Shown piece by piece: positions 1 to 9,610 of a stretch of DNA of 64,000 nt (within the stretch, counting starts at the first letter, position 1; each line of letters starts with the position of its first letter). This DNA is from JAKVCB01 sp963578605 (GTDB lineage Bacteria > Planctomycetota > Planctomycetia > Pirellulales > Lacipirellulaceae). The notes below the pieces were generated by a model that saw nothing but the letters and a program-made list of their open reading frames with translations, ran no database searches and was not told the origin of the DNA. The position numbers were made by a program, and so were the translations under genes. The stretch is from positions 8,816 to 72,815 of the forward strand of contig CAUZEA010000015.1 in NCBI GenBank assembly GCA_963578605.1, in the 5' to 3' direction.

Positions 1-3000
1 GTCCGACTGGATCTGCGAGACCAGGTCCTTGTAATCGTAGTTGCCGCTCTCAAAAGTACCTGGCGCACCGCCACTGGCACTCTCCGCGTGACCGTTGTCA
101 CCACCGTCAGCCACCCCGCTCCAGGCGCGGGTGTAGAGCGGAGCACCCAGTATGATATTTTCGCGTGCCACGCCCGCATCGAGGAATAGATTGATTGCGG
201 TCTGAATGTCGTAGCCCGCCGGATCATTTTGCAAAGCGGCCTGGTGCCCGGTGGTGTTTTCCCACGTTCCATGGAAGTCGTAGGTCATCACATTGAAGAA
301 ATCGACGTGTTCCTTCAGGCCCGCCAGGTTGAAGTTGGCGATCTTGTCGGATCCGGCAGGCGATGCGACCGAGATTTCGTAGTAACGGTCACGTTGGCTT
401 CCGAGCAAGTCCAGCCTTTCGCGCACCATGCTGAGCAAAGTGGCATAATTGGCGCCGTCTTGTGGGCTTTCGCTATTGCCGCCCAGTCCGCCACCGCCCG
501 GATATTCCCAGTCAAAATCGATACCGTCAAACATCGTGTAGGTATCGAGGAAGTTATAAATCGAGTCGGCAAGTGTTTGCCGTCCTGACGGCGTCGAGAG
601 CACACTGCTGAAGTTGCCCGAGAGGGTCCAGCCACCCAGGGCGATGCTTGTTCGCAAGTGCGGATTCTGAGCCTTGAGCTGCGTCACCTGGTTGAAGTTG
701 CCCCAGATCGTCTGTTCGGATCGCGGATCTTCCGCCGGATAGGACCAGAGGTCGGCCTCCCCACTGACCGATTCATGGGCAGCAAAACGTTTCTCGACTG
801 CAGCATAGCTGTCGAAGAGCACCATCTCGCCACTGGAAGTCAGACTCGCAAAAGCATAAATGAAGTGCGTTAACTTCTCGGCCGGAACATCGGCAATCGG
901 ATAATTGCGCCCATAAATTCCCCACTCCGGAAAATAGGCGGCGACCGTTGGCAGTTCTACCTCACTCACACCGCCATCCTCGGCGGGCAGGGCAGGGGAG
1001 TCTTCGCTGTCGGCGGTCACCACGAGCGAGAAACTCTCGTCCGCCTCAAACTGCGTATCTCCGTAAATGGTGACTGCAACCTGGTGGGTCGTCTCACCTG
1101 GGGAAAAGACCAACGTGCCACTGACAGGCTGGTAGTCTTTACCCGCCGTGGCCGTGCCATCCTGGCTTTCATAATAAACGGTGATAGTCTCGCTTGCCGT
1201 CGCTGAGAGGCTCACAGTAAAGATGGCCTGCGCAGTGCCACTATCGCCTTCATAGAGAGTGACATTTTCAACTTGGACCAGGCTGTTATCAACGGGAGGC
1301 TCGACAGGAGGATCAACGGGAGGCTCAACGTCGTCGTTGAGAATTGTGCCGATGGCAACTCCAACTAGGTCATCAACGGGCACGCCGTTCATGAAACCGT
1401 CACTGCCAAACTCCTGCCAGAAGAGCTCTTCCTGCTCGTCGACCAGTGGTGAATTTGTACCGCGCTCGACGAGTACCGCCCCGACCGGGTCACTCAGCAC
1501 AACTCCAAACATTTCGTCGGCTTCAAACATGGTGTCGCCAAACACACGGACTTCGATCGTCCTGGACAGCTCACTAGCGGCAAAGATGACTTGCCCACTG
1601 GTTTCCTCGTAGTCTTCACCGGCGGTAGCCGTGCCGCTTCGGGTCTGGAAATTCACCGATACCGGTTGGTCCGCAGCCCTCGAGAGGGTGACCGTAAAGA
1701 TGGCCACCGTGTTGCCACTGTTACCTTCAGCCACGGTTGTATCGCTAATCTGGATAGCAGGTGGCTCGACGGGACCAGGTTCTCCCGGTGGATCAGGTCC
1801 TGGACTGGTTTCGCTGGCGGAGTTGCCAAACCGTTCTCTCCAGAATTCGTAGTCGTCCTGGTCGACAACGCCGTTACCGTTTCCGTCGGCACGGAGGTCG
1901 GTCAACGACCCAAGTGTGTCCTGCCAGAGAACGTAATCGACGGCATCAACTGTCCCATTTCCGCTATAATCTCCTTCGACTGCTGGCGACAGCCCGTCCT
2001 CTGTGCCAATCGTGCCGTCGTTGCCCGGATCGCCAACTTCCCCCTCAATCGGGTTCGAGGGCGTGGGGTTGCTTATCGGGGGTGGCTCGATCGTGGAACC
2101 ATCCATGGCAACCGGATTCTGGTAGTACTGCTGCACCTGGGTGATCCACCAGTAATCATCGGACGGCTCGGACCCGATACTGTCGGTACTAATGCCAACC
2201 CCCGCGCCGAAGAGAATCTGGCGCACTCCGGCAGCGTGGGCCTCTTCCATGTGCGAACCCCAGGTAATGGTCGAACCTGAGACGGTGAGCTTTTCATCCC
2301 CAAACTCGTTGGTCGCAAAATAATCGAAACGGTTGTCCGTGGCAGCAAAACTGTCTCCCAGGAAAAATGTTGGCGCCGAGTCCTCGTACTTCCGCGTGGT
2401 GTTCTCGAGCTGACCGAAAGTTCCGGAAGCGTCGTACGGGTTCACGGCCAGGCTGTCGTTGATATGCCCAACCGGGATCTGCCACAAAATCATGTCGCGG
2501 CCGGTTGTTTGCGACAGCGTTTTCACAACCAGTAGATAATTGTGCCAGTGGTCGCTGTTCCAGAACCAGGTACTGGCAGCCGGATCGGCAGCCGCACCAT
2601 TTTGGGCAGCCCCATCGAGACCGTACTTGTCGACCGAGACGAAGTCGGCACCGTGGCTTAGCACACCCGCATCAATGTAGTATTCGGCAATCAGTTCGGC
2701 CTCGCGGGCAATAGCGGCCCGACCCGCCTCTATGCCCATCGTGTCTGTCAGGTGCACGATTCCATTTGCTGGAATCGGTGTTTCAAGTCCCCGGGAAGCC
2801 CACAAATTGAACTGCCAGCCGAACTCAACGTTCGGAGCGTAACGTCCGATTGTGTAGTTAATCGCCTGGACCAGTCCTGTAACGGTGTTGTCAAACTGCG
2901 GGTCAACACCAGTTTCGAGCACACCACTACTGTAAGCAGCACTCGCCATTGCCGGCAGCGAACTTGCGCTGGCATTTGCATTTTGCATCAGGTAGCCAAT

Positions 3001-4488
3001 GAAGTCAGGTTCCAGAATAAACTGGACGAGTTCGCCGCCTGCCTCCGCGGCAATGGTCTTGAGGGCAAACTGCAAATCCTGGAAATAGGCCTCCATGTAC
3101 TCGGTACTCTGAATGTGCTCGTTGTTAGTGACGTAGCTTTCACCTCCATCAGGAATGTTGTAGTAGACGAACTGGGGAATCATCCCCAACTTGAGACTTT
3201 CCTGGAGATAGCTCGAAACACGATTTCCCCAGGTCCGCCAGCCATTCAACGGCCCACCGTTGAGGTAGATATACCGTGAGTCGACAAACTTGTTGGTCAA
3301 CGGATTGCCGCTGTCAAAGTCCTGCCAAAAGGCCAGGTCGCCAGCTGTATCTTCGCTCACCGAGCCAATCGAAAGATAACCGGGCAACCCCGGAAGTTCT
3401 CCGTCTGCAGTGCGCACGCGTATGCCAATGTACCGTGTCGCGCCGCTAAACGCGTCGGTTAGTCGCAGTGACGCGCGTCCCGGTTCCACACCGGTCACCC
3501 GCAGGGTTTGGTCCCCCACGATGTCAACGTCCATAACCCGTGGATTGTTTGTCACTACCTGGAACTGGGCAAGTTCGCTCTGGGGCAACGAAAGGGTATA
3601 CTCGCTGGTCCCCTGGTCGATGGTCATTTGCAAAGCCTGGCTCTGCTGATCAACCCCGGCGATCTCGATCGTACTCGCACCACCGGCGACGTAGACGAGT
3701 TCGTCGCTTACCGTCGAGCCACTCTCATTGCTGACTTCCGCCTGGTAGGTATAAACACCATACGTACGGTCAGCAATCAGCAAGCTGTCACTTTGCGGGG
3801 TGGTTCCTGGTCCCGCCAGGCTCGCTTCGTGGATTACCTCGCCGTCCTCAAACAGCTTCCAGCTTTCGGCTGCTGTGCTACTCCACAAGTTGAACGTGAC
3901 CCGATAGCCGCCCGCAACAGGGTCTGATTGAACGCTTACGGTTGGAGTGTTCGGTGCGGCAACCGACGGATCGGGATCGTTAACGTTTCCATCCCCGGTT
4001 TCACCGCCGGGATTGTTTTCTGGAGGACTGCTGCCACCAGACACACTCTCGCCGTTGAAAGAGAAACTCTCGGGTACAGAACTAGAGCCAGCGGCGACAA
4101 ATCCGACCGCCAGTTGCTCACCCGAGTCAAGCGTGTTGTCCCACTCAGGTGGTGTGAGCCGGTAGTGTCCATCACCCAAAGACTCTACCTGGGCATTCCA
4201 GAGCTGCGTGATTGGGCGGTCATAATCAAATTCGAATTGCCAGTTCGCGTAGCTCGACGAGTCGTCGTTCGTGAGAACCAACTCGGCAGTGTGCCCCGAG
4301 TTCCAGTCTTCGGTAATCTGAAACTCGACGTTGGGACCGTCATTCAGCGCATTGCCCGCCAGCAGGGTCCGCACCTCCAGTGATTCCAGGGCGAGGTGCG
4401 CCCGAGTGGACGATATTTTTCTAGGAGCACTGTTTTTAAAGGATCCAGATTTGAACCATTTCCTCAGTTTTGCAAAAGAACTTTTCAT
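1..4488 (-). CDS. Multimodular secreted chitinase-like protein (CBM2-like, unknown barrel-like module, dockerin-like, 2x Calx-beta, GH18), 3' end beyond window
   Basis: The frame is open from the ATG at 4488 to the window edge (1496 codons seen). Residues 33-46 carry the planctomycete export motif (ALESLEVRTLLAGN). A CBM2-like sandwich follows at about 50-140 (FQITEDWNSG, then YANWQFEFDY). Fn3/Ig-like linkers lead into an unrecognised module at about 373-797, rich in aromatic and acidic residues (FILEPDFIGYL, FGWQFNLWASRG); I infer a barrel-type glycosidase but cannot name a family. A dockerin-like pair of calcium loops lies at about 837-887, then Calx-beta domains at about 912-1003 and 1068-1157 joined by a Pro-rich linker. 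A GH18 domain starts near 1177, with the catalytic DGIDFDWE at D1321-E1328. GH18 enzymes hydrolyse chitin or related beta-1,4-GlcNAc polymers, with the motif Glu as acid. The last part of the catalytic domain is outside the window. Probably extracellular; promoter expected in 4489-4952. Confidence 0.9.
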   Translation of the reverse strand, partial: MKSSFAKLRKWFKSGSFKNSAPRKISSTRAHLALESLEVRTLLAGNALNDGPNVEFQITEDWNSGHTAELVLTNDDSSSYANWQFEFDYDRPITQLWNAQVESLGDGHYRLTPPEWDNTLDSGEQLAVGFVAAGSSSVPESFSFNGESVSGGSSPPENNPGGETGDGNVNDPDPSVAAPNTPTVSVQSDPVAGGYRVTFNLWSSTAAESWKLFEDGEVIHEASLAGPGTTPQSDSLLIADRTYGVYTYQAEVSNESGSTVSDELVYVAGGASTIEIAGVDQQSQALQMTIDQGTSEYTLSLPQSELAQFQVVTNNPRVMDVDIVGDQTLRVTGVEPGRASLRLTDAFSGATRYIGIRVRTADGELPGLPGYLSIGSVSEDTAGDLAFWQDFDSGNPLTNKFVDSRYIYLNGGPLNGWRTWGNRVSSYLQESLKLGMIPQFVYYNIPDGGESYVTNNEHIQSTEYMEAYFQDLQFALKTIAAEAGGELVQFILEPDFIGYLMQNANASASSLPAMASAAYSSGVLETGVDPQFDNTVTGLVQAINYTIGRYAPNVEFGWQFNLWASRGLETPIPANGIVHLTDTMGIEAGRAAIAREAELIAEYYIDAGVLSHGADFVSVDKYGLDGAAQNGAAADPAASTWFWNSDHWHNYLLVVKTLSQTTGRDMILWQIPVGHINDSLAVNPYDASGTFGQLENTTRKYEDSAPTFFLGDSFAATDNRFDYFATNEFGDEKLTVSGSTITWGSHMEEAHAAGVRQILFGAGVGISTDSIGSEPSDDYWWITQVQQYYQNPVAMDGSTIEPPPISNPTPSNPIEGEVGDPGNDGTIGTEDGLSPAVEGDYSGNGTVDAVDYVLWQDTLGSLTDLRADGNGNGVVDQDDYEFWRERFGNSASETSPGPDPPGEPGPVEPPAIQISDTTVAEGNSGNTVAIFTVTLSRAADQPVSVNFQTRSGTATAGEDYEETSGQVIFAASELSRTIEVRVFGDTMFEADEMFGVVLSDPVGAVLVERGTNSPLVDEQEELFWQEFGSDGFMNGVPVDDLVGVAIGTILNDDVEPPVDPPVEPPVDNSLVQVENVTLYEGDSGTAQAIFTVSLSATASETITVYYESQDGTATAGKDYQPVSGTLVFSPGETTHQVAVTIYGDTQFEADESFSLVVTADSEDSPALPAEDGGVSEVELPTVAAYFPEWGIYGRNYPIADVPAEKLTHFIYAFASLTSSGEMVLFDSYAAVEKRFAAHESVSGEADLWSYPAEDPRSEQTIWGNFNQVTQLKAQNPHLRTSIALGGWTLSGNFSSVLSTPSGRQTLADSIYNFLDTYTMFDGIDFDWEYPGGGGLGGNSESPQDGANYATLLSMVRERLDLLGSQRDRYYEISVASPAGSDKIANFNLAGLKEHVDFFNVMTYDFHGTWENTTGHQAALQNDPAGYDIQTAINLFLDAGVARENIILGAPLYTRAWSGVADGGDNGHAESASGGAPGTFESGNYDYKDLVSQIQSD

Positions 4489-4952
4489 CGCGGTTTTCCC
4501 TGCGGTAGCAGAGGCCTTCTCTCGTTCCGGTTTCGTGCCCCTCGAAGCGATACTCCCGCGCATTGCGTGGATACTTGCCACCAGACCGCCTGGCCGTTGA
4601 CTTTGCAGTTTGAATTTTGCGGGCTGGTTCCACGGCAACACCTCTTCGTGCGGGAGGACCTCAAGGACGGTTTCATTTAAACAAATATTTTCAAACTGCG
4701 CCCAGTGTGTGGAAATTTTTTTAGGGGCAAGGAGAGTGCCGTTTGCCAACTGTCGCATCAGAATGCGACGCGCCCCCCGGATGGGTGGTAGCATTGCCGG
4801 CTCACATTGCCGCTCCACGAAGAGAGATTATTGCTACACGACCCGTACAGCAGTTGTTTATCGCAAATTTTGTCAGACCATTGGGTAGTTAGACCGCCAC
4901 CGGTGGTTCCCCAGTTGGACTGACAAATTGGAACAACTCACTAGGGCGTTGC
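4489..4952. other. Intergenic region upstream of the chitinase gene
   Basis: This 464-base stretch lies between the stop of the multicopper oxidase and the start of the chitinase gene, both on the minus strand. It has AT-rich pockets near 4680-4725 that could hold the chitinase promoter, but I see no convincing -35/-10 pair, RNA or conserved short gene. Confidence 0.4.
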
Positions 4953-6299
4953 TCACGACTCGGAGAAGACGCTTGCCCCGGTGGGAATCGGGGTATTGGT
5001 TTCGGTGAGCTGTTGATAGAGGTCGTCGGGCAACACGCGAATGACGGTAAACATACCCGCGACCCCTTTGAACCAGTCGTCCGCCATCCCCTGGACCGTG
5101 CGCCGCCCGCTGATTTTTTCCATGGCTGCAGGGCTCATTTTCATCGCCCCTTCCATGATTTGTGGAAATCCTGCAACGTGGTTGTGGCTGTCGAACTGGG
5201 GTCCTCGGATGTGCGGTCCGACCTGGCTGGTCATGTGGTTCATCGTGTGGTGGAACATATGGCAGTGCATCACCCAATCGCCAGGGTTGTTGGCAACGAA
5301 CTCAACTTCCCGTATCTCGCCGATCCCAATCCGGATGGTGTTGAGCGGCACCCAGGCAGACTCGGGTGTGCGTCCTCCCTCGGTACCAGTAAGCCACCCG
5401 GTATGGCCATGAAAGTGGATTGGATGCTGGTGCAAAGTACTAAAATTAACGAAACGCATCCTCACACGCGAACCCAAGCGGACCACCAGCGGACTGGTGT
5501 AGGGCCCACACCGACCGTTGATGGTGAGATAATTCCAGTCCATCGAGAGGGTGTTTACGATCTGGCTGGCCGGACCCACGTTAAACTGCTGTAGCAGCAG
5601 GCCGAAATCGTAATCGACCGGTGGGTCGTAAGCAACTTTTGGGTGAATGATAAACATCCCAATCATCCCAATTGCTTCCTGCATAGCAACGTGGGAATGG
5701 TAGGCCATGCTACCTACCTGGTGGATCGTAAATTCGTAGACAAAGGTTTCTCCGGGCCCGATCAACGGCTGCGTGACGAAGGGAATACCATCCATATTAT
5801 TGGGGCACTCCAAGCCATGCCAATGAATGGTGGTCGGCTCTGGGAGTTCGTTATGAACAACGATGCGAACCCGATCACCCTGAACTACTTCGATGGTTGG
5901 GCCCGGCATGGTGCCGTTATACCCGTAAAGGTGAAAATCCATCCCTGGCAAAAGCTCACGACGAACTGGCATTGGGCGCAAGTGAAATTCTTTCACACCC
6001 TTGACCATTTCAAACGGCAACTTTTCCAGGTCGGGCGTGGTGAGTGGAACGGGCGGCAACTTCGGACCGCGAAAACCTGTAACCAGCTTGCCGCGATCGG
6101 TGGCAGTGCCAACAGGCCCCCCCAGCCCGGCGTGCGTTCGCGGATAACCATTGGAGCCGTCGGACACGAAGGGGCTCACCTTGGGTCGATTTTCGTCCGT
6201 ACCCAAGTTCCGAGCCATTGCCGTACCGGTTACCATCATGCCGGCCGTAGCGGCGGCGCCTTGCACCAAGAAACCTCTGCGATTCTCTGACGGATTCAT
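4953..6299 (-). CDS. Two-domain multicopper oxidase (laccase-like), Tat-exported
   Basis: The protein has 448 residues. An N-terminal twin-arginine signal (ENRRGFLVQG, then a hydrophobic run) indicates Tat export, typical for enzymes folded with copper in the cytoplasm. All four copper-ligand motifs are present: IHWHG at about 157-161, YHSH at about 199-202, HPIHFHGH at about 291-298 and HCHMFHHTMNHM at about 344-355. The last supplies the type 1 copper Cys, His and Met. Only about 90 residues separate the first and last motif pairs, so the middle cupredoxin domain of three-domain laccases is absent. Domain 1 has no type 1 Cys, which fits a two-domain enzyme with T1 copper in domain 2. The family oxidises Cu(I), other metals or phenols with reduction of oxygen to water. 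It lies 117 bases downstream of a CusC/TolC-like gene on the same strand, which suggests copper detoxification. Substrate is inferred. Confidence 0.9.
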   Translation of the reverse strand: MNPSENRRGFLVQGAAATAGMMVTGTAMARNLGTDENRPKVSPFVSDGSNGYPRTHAGLGGPVGTATDRGKLVTGFRGPKLPPVPLTTPDLEKLPFEMVKGVKEFHLRPMPVRRELLPGMDFHLYGYNGTMPGPTIEVVQGDRVRIVVHNELPEPTTIHWHGLECPNNMDGIPFVTQPLIGPGETFVYEFTIHQVGSMAYHSHVAMQEAIGMIGMFIIHPKVAYDPPVDYDFGLLLQQFNVGPASQIVNTLSMDWNYLTINGRCGPYTSPLVVRLGSRVRMRFVNFSTLHQHPIHFHGHTGWLTGTEGGRTPESAWVPLNTIRIGIGEIREVEFVANNPGDWVMHCHMFHHTMNHMTSQVGPHIRGPQFDSHNHVAGFPQIMEGAMKMSPAAMEKISGRRTVQGMADDWFKGVAGMFTVIRVLPDDLYQQLTETNTPIPTGASVFSES

Positions 6300-6416
6300 G
6301 ATCTTTCTCTCGAGCTACTGCAAGAACCATGGTTAAACAACAGGAAGTTGACCGGGTGACTGCCCAGATTATTCGTTGACCGTTGGAAAAAGTCGAGCTG
6401 TGACCCGGCTGGGCCG

Positions 6417-7874
6417 CTAGCGGGGCTTGGGTACCGAGTCGATGTGACCTTCACTGATTGTCGAGGGCGGTTGGACCAGGCCGCCTGTCAGTAACATGCC
6501 TCGAACAAACACATCAGCCTCGTGGTACTCAGCCACCCGCTCGAGGTATTGGACCTTCAGCTGAAGGTATGCTCGCTGTCTGGCGAGCACTTCGGGCCAG
6601 GCAACCCGCCGCGCCTGGTAATTCTGCTGGAGCAGTTCGTAGGCCTGCCTTGCCCTGGGCAACATCACGTCGCGATATCTTTGGACATAGCTCCACGCCA
6701 CCTGGTAGCGGCCAAAATATTCGGCCAGGCGGGTGCGAAGTTCCAACTCTACCCGCCTGACATTCGCCCGAGACCGCACCAGGTCCGCTTCCGCCTGGCG
6801 AATCGTGCCACGATTCCGATCGAAAATTGGTAGCACCAGACCGGCCTGGACACCTGCCACCGTATTGCCTGATTCGAAATTCTTGCCTGCGCGAGCGTCC
6901 AAGAGGATGTTAGGGATCGGTTGCACTCGTTCGCGTGCTACGGAAATTTGGTCGTGACGAACATGCTGTCGGGCGGCGACCAATTCGGGACTTCCCTCAA
7001 GTAACTGGGCAACGGCCTCGTCCCAATCGAGTGGGGCATTCTGGTCAAACAGTTCTCCCTCGAGGGGCAGGTACGTCAAATTCGGCAACCCAACGATCGA
7101 GGTCAATGTTCTCCAGGCCAGCTCCACCTCGAGTTGCGCCGTCTCAACCAGCAGTAGATCGCGGTGCACGTCGACTTCGGCCTGCAGAACGTCTGCCTTG
7201 TTCGCCTGCCCAAGGTTCAGCATTTCCTTGCTGGTCAATAGCCCGTCCTGGGTGTTTGCCAGCAGTTGCTCACGGACCGCCAGCACTTCCTGCAAAGCGA
7301 GCACCCGGTAGAAGAGAACCTCGACGTCATTGACCACGCGGAGTTGTTGCACGAACACATTCGTCTCTGCCATCCGGGCACGCTCGCAATACTTGGCGCG
7401 GCTCAGCCGCAGCTTACCCCCGGTTACGATTTCTTGCGAAATGAAACCTCCCTGCATTTCACCCGCCGTACCCTTAACCCCTATTTGATCGCCTACATAT
7501 CCTGCCACCGGGTTCGGTGACAGGCCGGCCTGGTAAGCCATTCCCAGGATCGCACGGACCTCGACCGAGGCCTGTACCAGCGTCGGGTTGTGCTCTAAAG
7601 CCAGCTGGTGCAAGTCGGCAAGCGAAGGGCCACTGGCAGCGGGCGCCGGCAAATGATCGAGCGGCGCCACGAGCGGCAAATGAAGCTCTGAGAGAAGGTC
7701 TCCCTGCGACGCCAGGTCGATTGCCCCCTGACCCTCGGCGCGGGTGGGGTTTCCCCCCGAACTGATCCAAGAGACTGGTTCGGTGGCGGTAAGCCTGCCT
7801 GCGGCCAGGTAGGTTACAAGAACGTTAACGACGTACAGTGCTAGCACTAGGGCTCGGCGGTACGTCATCGTCAC
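6417..7874 (-). CDS. TolC/CusC-family outer membrane efflux protein
   Basis: The 485-residue protein starts with a hydrophobic signal segment (about residues 8-28). After a variable Pro-rich stretch it shows the outer-membrane efflux fold: a helical repeat beginning LADLHQLALEHNPTL (about 85-100) and long Ala/Gln/Leu/Arg-rich helices, with duplicated halves around 100-285 and 290-470. SQEIVTGGKLRLSRA is typical of CzcC/CusC proteins of RND metal efflux systems. Such proteins trimerise into an outer-membrane channel and periplasmic tunnel. No RND pump or adaptor is in the window. The gene precedes the multicopper oxidase in the same direction, so a shared role in copper or other heavy-metal resistance is likely but inferred. 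Confidence 0.85.
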   Translation of the reverse strand: MTMTYRRALVLALYVVNVLVTYLAAGRLTATEPVSWISSGGNPTRAEGQGAIDLASQGDLLSELHLPLVAPLDHLPAPAASGPSLADLHQLALEHNPTLVQASVEVRAILGMAYQAGLSPNPVAGYVGDQIGVKGTAGEMQGGFISQEIVTGGKLRLSRAKYCERARMAETNVFVQQLRVVNDVEVLFYRVLALQEVLAVREQLLANTQDGLLTSKEMLNLGQANKADVLQAEVDVHRDLLLVETAQLEVELAWRTLTSIVGLPNLTYLPLEGELFDQNAPLDWDEAVAQLLEGSPELVAARQHVRHDQISVARERVQPIPNILLDARAGKNFESGNTVAGVQAGLVLPIFDRNRGTIRQAEADLVRSRANVRRVELELRTRLAEYFGRYQVAWSYVQRYRDVMLPRARQAYELLQQNYQARRVAWPEVLARQRAYLQLKVQYLERVAEYHEADVFVRGMLLTGGLVQPPSTISEGHIDSVPKPR

Positions 7875-8155
7875 ACCCGTAAAAGATCCGTGCCAAGAAA
7901 AAAAAAGAGTCTACCCGTTACATCGACGGGTCGACGAACTGGCTTTTCCTGGATTGACGGTTACGACGAAGACACAGACTTGAGGGACTAAACCTTGCCA
8001 ATTAGGCAAAGATTGAGGGCCTGGCTCGCCGGAAAAGTCAACCAGCTGCGGCGTGCCCTTCGACCCCAATAGGTTCCTGGCCGAGGTAGTTGCGTGGGAA
8101 GCCCTTGCAAGCACCCAGCTGCAGGCATTCACGGATGCCACCCTGCTCAATTCTC

Positions 8156-9610
8156 TCAACTTGCGGGAACCATCGCCCACTCGACACCGGCCATTTTTTC
8201 AATACATCGCACGACCTGGCAGCTATAGCCAAATTCGTTGTCATACCAACAGTAAAGTACACAACTCTTGCCACTTGCAGTGGTGTTTTGAGAGTCAAAG
8301 ACACACGCATCGCGGTTGCCAATGAAGTCCGACGACACCACTTCATCGGAAGTTGTGTATCCGATTTGTTGCTGCAGGGGTGAAAAGAGGGCCTTTTGCC
8401 TTACAAATTCGTTGATCTCATCGCGGCTAACTTCTTCTTCAAGCTGCAGCATCAAAATCGCCAGCGACACGTTGGGCGTGGGAACACGAATCGAATTGCC
8501 CGTGAGCTTCCCTGCCAATTCGGGAACTGCTTTGGCAACGGCCTTTGCCGCGCCGGTTTCGGTCAGCACCATATTCAAGGCCGCACCACGTCCGCGTCGC
8601 GAACCTTTGTGGTAATTGTCGATCAAGTTCTGATCGTTCGTATAGGAATGCACGGTCTCGAGGTGTCCTTGCTGAATACGATAGTTTTGATGTATCGCTT
8701 TCAGGATGGGAACAATGGCATTCGTGGTACAGGAGGCTGCCGATACAATTTTGCAATCCTCGGTAATCTCGTCGTGGTTAATACCGTAAACAACATTCGG
8801 AATGTCACCCTTACCAGGAGCGGTGAGAATTACCTTAGCCACACCTGGGCAGCGCAAATGCTGGCTCAGGCCAGCTTCATCGCGCCATAGCCCCGTGTTG
8901 TCGACGATAATAGCATCGCCGATCCCGTACTGTTGGTAGTCGACCTCAGTTGGCGAGTTGGCAACGATAAACTGAATCTGGTTGCCGTTGCAAACCAGGC
9001 AATTCTCCTCCTCGAGAACCCGAATGGTTCCCTGGAAGCGGCCGTGCACCGAATCGCGGAGCAGTAAAGCAGCTCGTTTCTTGAGGTCGTGGTCGGTCGA
9101 GCCTTTGCGAATCACAACCGCGCGCAACCGGCAAATGTCTCCCCCGCCGGTCTTCTCGATGAGCAACCTGGCCACCAAACGACCGATGCGTCCAAATCCA
9201 TACAGCACAACATCTTGTGGTACAGGAAGTGGTTTGCGGGAGCGGCCAATCTCGTCTCCCACTTCTTCCTGCAAAAAGTGCGTGCGGTCGCTTCCGTCTG
9301 GCCGCTCCTGGTACAAGACCGTCAACTTCCCTACGTCGATATGTGCCGGGCCTAAATCCATCGACTCCAGCGTTTCGATCATGGGGTAGGTCTCAAACTC
9401 GGAAAGCTCATTTTTTTCGATTCGACGCACGAACGCGTGCGATTTCATCAGATCGGTGACCGACTGGTTCACCATGGTGCGGCCATACATGTAGAGTGAA
9501 ACATTTCGTTCGCGGTAAAGTTTCGCGACGAGGGGAATCATACTCTCGGCCAGTGCCTCCCGTTGCTTCCAGTCATGAAAAAAATCTGCAGGTTGCGGGC
9601 GATTATTCAC
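8156..9610 (-). CDS. gap: Glyceraldehyde-3-phosphate dehydrogenase, long form with N-terminal extension
   Basis: The NAD(P)-binding motif VLYGFGRIGR lies at about residues 135-144, and the catalytic signature SAASCTTN puts the active-site Cys near 294, followed by the VHSYT segment carrying the His partner. About 130 residues precede the Rossmann fold, matching the roughly 480-residue GAPDH type found in several marine bacteria rather than the usual 335-residue enzyme. The family oxidatively phosphorylates glyceraldehyde-3-phosphate. I chose the GTG at 9610 because GAAAGGG stands just upstream; an in-frame ATG at 9646 is the alternative (496 residues). A 17-base palindrome lies about 65 bases upstream. 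Whether this copy serves glycolysis or gluconeogenesis cannot be told. Confidence 0.92.
   Translation of the reverse strand: MNNRPQPADFFHDWKQREALAESMIPLVAKLYRERNVSLYMYGRTMVNQSVTDLMKSHAFVRRIEKNELSEFETYPMIETLESMDLGPAHIDVGKLTVLYQERPDGSDRTHFLQEEVGDEIGRSRKPLPVPQDVVLYGFGRIGRLVARLLIEKTGGGDICRLRAVVIRKGSTDHDLKKRAALLLRDSVHGRFQGTIRVLEEENCLVCNGNQIQFIVANSPTEVDYQQYGIGDAIIVDNTGLWRDEAGLSQHLRCPGVAKVILTAPGKGDIPNVVYGINHDEITEDCKIVSAASCTTNAIVPILKAIHQNYRIQQGHLETVHSYTNDQNLIDNYHKGSRRGRGAALNMVLTETGAAKAVAKAVPELAGKLTGNSIRVPTPNVSLAILMLQLEEEVSRDEINEFVRQKALFSPLQQQIGYTTSDEVVSSDFIGNRDACVFDSQNTTASGKSCVLYCWYDNEFGYSCQVVRCIEKMAGVEWAMVPAS

Noticed and set aside
1291..1330. Tandem DNA repeat in the chitinase gene
   Set aside because: It encodes the Pro-rich linker (PPVDPPVEPPVD) between two Calx-beta domains, so it is explained by the protein.
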